This document shows positions 60,275 to 64,000 of a stretch of DNA of 64,000 nucleotides, one piece after another. Each line of letters starts with the position of its first letter. Within the stretch, counting starts at the first letter, position 1. The stretch is from Acidimicrobiia bacterium. GTDB taxonomy: Bacteria; Actinomycetota; Acidimicrobiia; Acidimicrobiales; Poriferisodalaceae. The position numbers and the translations under genes were made by a program. Location: NCBI GenBank assembly GCA_022820925.1, contig JAJEEO010000001.1, positions 67,001-131,000 of the forward strand, given 5' to 3'. The notes under the pieces were generated by a model. It was not told the DNA's origin, made no database searches, and saw only the letters and a program-made list of their open reading frames with translations.

Positions 60275-60764
60275 GGAAGATGGCCGTGGTCGGGGCGAAG
60301 AAGAGGCGCCAAGCCTGCAGGATGCCGCCGTTGGGGCCGCAAATGAGGCGCGTCTCGCTGCCGACGGGCAGCTCGACGACCACCCTGGGGCTGAAGATCC
60401 ACAGCAGCTGCAGTCGCAGCGTGTAGCTGCCCGGACGCAGCACGAAGTGCTCGGTCTGGTCGTCGCGGATCTGCCCGACTCGCTCGTTCTCGATGAGCAC
60501 CTGGTAGCTGCGGATCGTGTCCCGGTAGTGGTGGATCCGCTCCAGCACGAGCTCGGCGGTCGCCCCTTCCGGCGAGTCAGTTGCGGTTTCAGCCGCGTCG
60601 TCGTCATCGACAACCTCGGGCATGCCCATGGGCGTGCGCGGCGCCTTGGCGTTGTGGTCGGCCATGCCGCGCCGCATCCGCTCCCAGATCGACGGCTTGG
60701 GCGACGTGCTGTCGCCCGCCGGTCCCGCCTGATCGGGCTGTTCGCCGCCGGGCTCCGAGGTCAT
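60252..60764 (-). CDS. Small conserved protein, unknown
   Basis: A 170-residue protein. A disordered N-terminus of about 65 residues (Asp/Ala-rich, DDDDAAETATDSPEG) is followed by a compact beta-rich part: VLERIHHYRDTIRSYQVLIE, HFVLRPGSYTLRLQLLWIFS, VVVELPVGSETRLICGPNGG and LQAWRLFFAPTTAIFLRFAQ. Two weakly hydrophobic stretches could associate with membrane. The ATG overlaps the HAD gene stop (ATGA). No family is recognised. Confidence 0.6.
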   Translation of the reverse strand: MTSEPGGEQPDQAGPAGDSTSPKPSIWERMRRGMADHNAKAPRTPMGMPEVVDDDDAAETATDSPEGATAELVLERIHHYRDTIRSYQVLIENERVGQIRDDQTEHFVLRPGSYTLRLQLLWIFSPRVVVELPVGSETRLICGPNGGILQAWRLFFAPTTAIFLRFAQEG

Positions 60765-61615
60765 GAGATTCCCTCCAGCAACTGCTCTATCACGACCGCC
60801 ACGCCGTCGTCGTGGTGGTTGGGCGCCACGACATCGGCCACCGCGCGCACCTCAGCAGGCGCGTTCGACATCGCGACCGCCTGACCGGCCCAGCGCAGCA
60901 TGTCGATGTCGTTCAGCCCGTCACCGAAGGCAATCGTCTCGGCGGCATCGATGCCGTAACGCTGGCAGATGACTTCGAGCCCTGCTGCCTTGTTCACCCC
61001 CGCGGCCGCGATCTCTGCCATATCCAGACCCGACGGGCGGATCTCGGTGCCGAGCGGCATCTCGGGCGCGAGCTCGTCTATGAGCGCCGGCGTGTCGATG
61101 CTGGGTGCGTACACGAGCCACGTCAGCACCGGCCCGTCCACGGCGGCGAGCGCATCGTCGACGCGGGTAACGCTGATGTCGGCGAGCAGGTCGACGGGCA
61201 TATCCGGAGCGAAGTTGCGGTCCCACACGTGCCGGCCATCGGCCAAGTCGAGCCCGAGCCGGATGTCGGGCACCAGCTTGCGGGCGATCTGCGCCGCCTC
61301 GATGGCCTCGAAGTGCGTCATCGCGCGATCCGCGATCTGCTCGCCTGCGACGGCGTCCATGACCACCGCCCCGTTGAGACACACCGCATAGGACACGCCG
61401 GGGGCCCTGCGCAGGACCGATTGGGCTTGTGGCCATGGGCGACCGGTGGCCAAGGCTGCAACGACACCCGACTCGGTCAGGGCGCGCAGTGCCGAAGCGG
61501 TCCGCTCTGTGAGCACTCCCTGGCGGTCGATCAGCGTGCCGTCGACATCGAACGCCGCCAACCGCGGCAGACCGTCCCGCGACATCAGCCCAGAATCTCC
61601 GGCAGCCGTGTCCAT
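60761..61615 (-). CDS. HAD-superfamily (Cof-type) phosphatase
   Basis: A 284-residue cytosolic phosphatase. Motif I AAFDVDGTLID (nucleophile and acid Asp), motif II LATGRPW, motif III Lys in NKAAGLEVICQRYG and motif IV AFGDGLNDIDML, with a C2-type cap in between. Cof-type members dephosphorylate sugar phosphates or flavins; the substrate is unknown. ATG 61615 has TACCGT 7 nt upstream; ATG 61585 is an alternative. Confidence 0.88.
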   Translation of the reverse strand: MDTAAGDSGLMSRDGLPRLAAFDVDGTLIDRQGVLTERTASALRALTESGVVAALATGRPWPQAQSVLRRAPGVSYAVCLNGAVVMDAVAGEQIADRAMTHFEAIEAAQIARKLVPDIRLGLDLADGRHVWDRNFAPDMPVDLLADISVTRVDDALAAVDGPVLTWLVYAPSIDTPALIDELAPEMPLGTEIRPSGLDMAEIAAAGVNKAAGLEVICQRYGIDAAETIAFGDGLNDIDMLRWAGQAVAMSNAPAEVRAVADVVAPNHHDDGVAVVIEQLLEGIS

Positions 61616-61622
61616 GCCCTGC

Positions 61623-61628
61623 ACGGTA
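61623..61628 (-). promoter_or_regulatory. Candidate -10 element (TACCGT) for the leaderless HAD gene
   Basis: Lies 7 nt upstream of the ATG; identical to the hexamer before efp. Confidence 0.38.
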
Positions 61629-61703
61629 GAGGGCCGGTGTGACACGGCGGTTGCGACTTCTTCTGACCGCGCTGCAGTCGGGCGAGTTGAGGGGCCGTGC
61701 TGG

Positions 61704-62615
61704 TCAGTCCAGGTAGGCCGCTGTTGCGGTGGCGGTCTGCAGCAACCGGTCGGTGCCCCCGGCAGTCTCGAAGATGCGGGTGCGGCTGGTGACGAGGTGA
61801 TCGGTACGGGCCAGCACCTCCCCGTCGACGCGGAACGGTCCTCCCCGACCCGGCGCCAGGTAGTGCATGTCGGCGAAGACGCAGCGTGATCTGCGCTCGC
61901 CTCCGGCCGCCATGGCGGCGAGGTGGTTCGACATGACCTCTGCCACCACGATCGAGGCGCCACCTTGCAGCGAGCCGAACGAGTTGCGGATGCGGTTGTG
62001 CATCGGCAGCTCGATGCGCGGCTCGCCGGTCACCGGTGTGATCCGCAGGTAGTCGTCGAGCGGCGGCCGCGGGTCCAGCTCGTGATCCTCCCGGTAGTCG
62101 ACGGTGTTCTCCCGGGCGGTGGAGTCCACGACCGGTGTGTCGTCGCGCCGCGGCAGCCGCGCGTAGGTGCAGGTCGAGCGGGCAATCTCGATTCCCGCTT
62201 CGTCGGTCACCGAGGTTTCGGTGACCACCTGGTTCCGGCCGACCCGCAGCGGCGTGCATCGAGCCGTCACCACGTCGCCCTCGGCCCGGGCAGCCAGCAC
62301 GGTGGACAGGTGCAGCGTGGCAGACCAGTCGGGCGTCACCACGAGCACCGCGTGGTGACCGGCCACCGAGTCGACCAATGTGGCGAGAGCGCCGAGCCGC
62401 AGCCAGCCGCCGTCGGCGAGCGGCCCGTCGGCGAGGTCGTCGAGGACGGGCATGGTGGCGGTCAGCGTTCCATCGCCGGCCATCTGGTGGCTGAGGCGCA
62501 GGTGCCGCAGGATGTGGTCCTGCGGCGGGTATCGAGCCGGTTTGGTGGCGGCGGCACGGTCGGGCGCCGGATCTTCGACGGTTTGAACGTCGTCGTCGGG
62601 CTCGCTGGTGTTCAT
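61704..62615 (-). CDS. Double-hotdog thioesterase-like protein
   Basis: A 303-residue protein with two hotdog units. The first reads GGWLRLGALATLVDSVAGHHAV and STVLAARAEGDVVTARCTPL. The second reads NRIRNSFGSLQGGASIVVAE and CVFADMHYLAPGRGGPFRVD, with the FGxxxGG pattern of the PaaI group. Likely an acyl-CoA thioesterase. The ATG overlaps the coaE stop (ATGA). Confidence 0.78.
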   Translation of the reverse strand: MNTSEPDDDVQTVEDPAPDRAAATKPARYPPQDHILRHLRLSHQMAGDGTLTATMPVLDDLADGPLADGGWLRLGALATLVDSVAGHHAVLVVTPDWSATLHLSTVLAARAEGDVVTARCTPLRVGRNQVVTETSVTDEAGIEIARSTCTYARLPRRDDTPVVDSTARENTVDYREDHELDPRPPLDDYLRITPVTGEPRIELPMHNRIRNSFGSLQGGASIVVAEVMSNHLAAMAAGGERRSRCVFADMHYLAPGRGGPFRVDGEVLARTDHLVTSRTRIFETAGGTDRLLQTATATAAYLD

Positions 62616-63238
62616 GCGGCGCGCTCGTCTGCGAGCCGGCGCAGTGCATCCCACAGCTCGGACGTCGCGTCGGCGAGCTCGTCGGGTCCCCCGCCGTTGC
62701 CGACGACGAAGTCGGCGACTTCCCTCCGCTGCTCGTCGGTGGCCTGCGAAGCCAGCCGCGCCTTGGCGTCGGGGGCTGTCAAGCCGCGCTCGACGAGACG
62801 TTCGAGGCGCACATCGGAGGGTGCCTCCACCGTGATGACGACCTCGTAGGGGAAGTGCGTGTCCCGGCCGAGCGTGCTCTCCACCAGCACTGCCATGTCG
62901 AGCACGACGACATCGGTGCCGCCGGCTGCGGCGATGGCGCCGACCCGCTCGTCGAGGAGCTGGTTGATCGCCGGGTGGCTGATCTCGTTGAGGGCGGCGA
63001 GCTCGTCGGCGTCGTTGAACACGATCGACGCGAGCGCAGGGCGGTCGATGCCGCCATCGGATGCGCGCAGGCTGTCGCCGAATCGTTGGAGGACCGGCTC
63101 GACCGCCGACCCGCCGGGAGCGATGATCTCGCGGCCCAACGCATCGACGTCCACGACCGCCGCTCCGTGGCTGGCCAGGAGCCGGGCCACTGTGCTCTTG
63201 CCGGCACCGATGCCACCAGTCAGCCCGACGATCAGCAC
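62612..63238 (-). CDS. coaE: Dephospho-CoA kinase
   Basis: A 208-residue P-loop kinase, the last step of CoA synthesis. It has LIVGLTGGIGAGKSTVARLL (residues 2-21), VVDVDALGREII, ISHPAINQLLDERV and VVVLDMAVLVESTLG. The family has DxPLLxE at this last position; here PL is AV. The lid region holds RLVERGLTAPDAKARLASQ. GGGGGG lies before the GTG start. Confidence 0.93.
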   Translation of the reverse strand: MLIVGLTGGIGAGKSTVARLLASHGAAVVDVDALGREIIAPGGSAVEPVLQRFGDSLRASDGGIDRPALASIVFNDADELAALNEISHPAINQLLDERVGAIAAAGGTDVVVLDMAVLVESTLGRDTHFPYEVVITVEAPSDVRLERLVERGLTAPDAKARLASQATDEQRREVADFVVGNGGGPDELADATSELWDALRRLADERAA

Positions 63239-63247
63239 AGCGCCCCC

Positions 63248-63288
63248 CGGGCGCGCCTCAGCACGGTGTCCCTCGGGCGCGCCTCAGC
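63248..63288. repeat. Short direct repeat between coaE and the next gene
   Basis: CGGGCGCGCCTCAGC occurs at 63248-63262 and 63274-63288 (26-nt period) in the 84-nt gap. The rest of the gap shows no gene or terminator. Confidence 0.6.
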
Positions 63289-63322
63289 GCAGCGCCTGTC
63301 AGCGCGTCGATCCGCACGGCGC

Positions 63323-64000
63323 TCAAGCGGCGCGGCGGCTCTCGGCGTCGGTCGGCGGCCCGGCAAATGCCTGAGCGATGTCCATCCACCCCGTCGCCAG
63401 CGGGCCGGTGACCGACAACCCCGTCTCGGTATGGTGCCGACGCTGCGTCACTGCCAGGCAGAAGTCGTAGGCGTCGCCGCTCACCTTGTCTGCCGCATCT
63501 TCGGGACCCCAGGTCCACACGTCACCGCTCGGGGCATCCAGCTCGACTCGGACCGGTCCTTCGGGCACGTCGAGGCCCCGGTTCGCGTAGCTCCAGCCGC
63601 GCGTGCTCACCCCGATGTGGGCAACGTGGCGGAGCCGATCGGTGCGCGGCAGTTCCCGGCCGTGGGTGTCGGCAACGTCGTGCCCGTGCGACCAGGTCTC
63701 CATGAGCCGGGCGGTCACGAACGACAGCGCCCCCATGGACGGTCCGAACCACGGAATCCGATCTTTGGGATCGAGCGGGCGCACGGCGTCCAGCATCTTG
63801 GTGCGCTCGGCACAGAGCCAGTCCCAGATCTCCGCCCCGGACATGGAGGCGAAGTCGAACCCGGCTGCGGTGTGCAAATCCATCTCGCCACGCGCCGCAG
63901 CGGCCTTGAAGTCGTCGAAGTGCTCGGGATCGACGACGGCCACCGTCGCCACCCAGTCGGCCATGCCCAGATGCACCATCGTCTCGCGGCTGTCCCAGCC
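63323..64000 (-). CDS. TIGR03084-family DinB-like protein, 5' end beyond window
   Basis: The frame continues past the right edge (upstream residues GWDSRET precede MVHLGMADW, matching the family's GWxxRDQVAHLA helix). Visible parts include IPWFGPSMGALSFVTARLME, WSHGHDVADTHGREL (metal-binding His), TDRLRHVAHIGVSTRGWSYA, LDAPSGDVWTWGPEDAAD and LAVTQRRHHTETGLSV. This matches the TIGR03084 group related to mycothiol-dependent maleylpyruvate isomerases, consistent with mshC in this genome. Exact reaction unknown. Confidence 0.85.
   Translation of the reverse strand, partial: GWDSRETMVHLGMADWVATVAVVDPEHFDDFKAAAARGEMDLHTAAGFDFASMSGAEIWDWLCAERTKMLDAVRPLDPKDRIPWFGPSMGALSFVTARLMETWSHGHDVADTHGRELPRTDRLRHVAHIGVSTRGWSYANRGLDVPEGPVRVELDAPSGDVWTWGPEDAADKVSGDAYDFCLAVTQRRHHTETGLSVTGPLATGWMDIAQAFAGPPTDAESRRAA

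Noticed and set aside
1..64000. tRNA, rRNA or other structured RNA genes
   Set aside because: No cloverleaf, rRNA segment, tmRNA, RNase P or SRP-like sequence was recognised in the short intergenic regions; a covariance-model scan would be needed to exclude small unknown RNAs.

Overview
This window is high-GC, densely packed chromosomal DNA of an actinobacterium. Mycothiol synthesis (MshC-type ligase), an F420-dependent NADP reductase, a PimA/acyltransferase/PgsA phosphatidylinositol-mannoside cluster, an InhA-type enoyl reductase and the gene order all point to Actinomycetota. The Thr-rich extracellular linkers and overall style suggest class Acidimicrobiia, but that is inference. About 75% of the window is on the minus strand, with gaps rarely above 170 nt. 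There are no rRNA or tRNA genes, no insertion sequences and no CRISPR array.

Layout, left to right. (1) 1-2613: pyrR-pyrB-pyrC-like pyrimidine operon, with a recognisable PyrR-binding RNA element in front of pyrR. (2) 2705-13631: a Tad/Flp-type pilus or secretion operon (lipoprotein, large Cys-rich secreted protein, SAF protein, CpaF ATPase, TadB, TadC, four small membrane or pseudopilin proteins), ending in a toxin-antitoxin pair. (3) 13801-27732: MFS transporter, nusB, efp, aroQ, aroB, prepilin peptidase, aroE, mltG, ruvX, alaS, two small membrane proteins, aspS, hisS. (4) 27861-41350: relA, secF, secD, yajC, tgt, queA, ruvB, ruvA, ruvC, yebC, pdxT, pdxS. (5) 41409-47791: M48-like pseudo-protease, pimA-like glycosyltransferase, acyltransferase, pgsA-like synthase, membrane protein, mshC, F420:NADP reductase. 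(6) 47925-57392: fabI, two CNNM/CBS membrane proteins, a heterodimeric ABC exporter, an ABC ATPase, a SnoaL-like protein and a hotdog thioesterase. (7) 57413-64000: a membrane-anchored propeller-like protein, acyl-CoA dehydrogenase, a small protein, a HAD phosphatase, a double-hotdog protein, coaE and a TIGR03084-type protein cut by the right edge.

Most of the minus-strand backbone (hisS...alaS-mltG-aro-efp-nusB-pyrR-pyrB; relA-secFD-yajC-ruvBAC-yebC-pdxST-pimA-pgsA) is a conserved actinobacterial synteny block, known for example from Streptomyces. The pilus/toxin-antitoxin/MFS segment interrupts it between nusB and pyrR, and tgt-queA sits between yajC and ruvB.

The most interesting signals are: the divergent pilus island with its Cys-rich secreted protein and lipoprotein; a series of short tandem duplications exactly at gene starts or ends (pyrB, ruvA, mshC, the small gene at 60252) or inside genes (tgt); housekeeping enzymes lacking hallmark residues (dihydroorotase metal ligands, Tgt zinc cysteines, M48 HExxH); and a recurrent TAnnnT hexamer 6-9 nt before the start codon of first genes, suggesting widespread leaderless transcripts.
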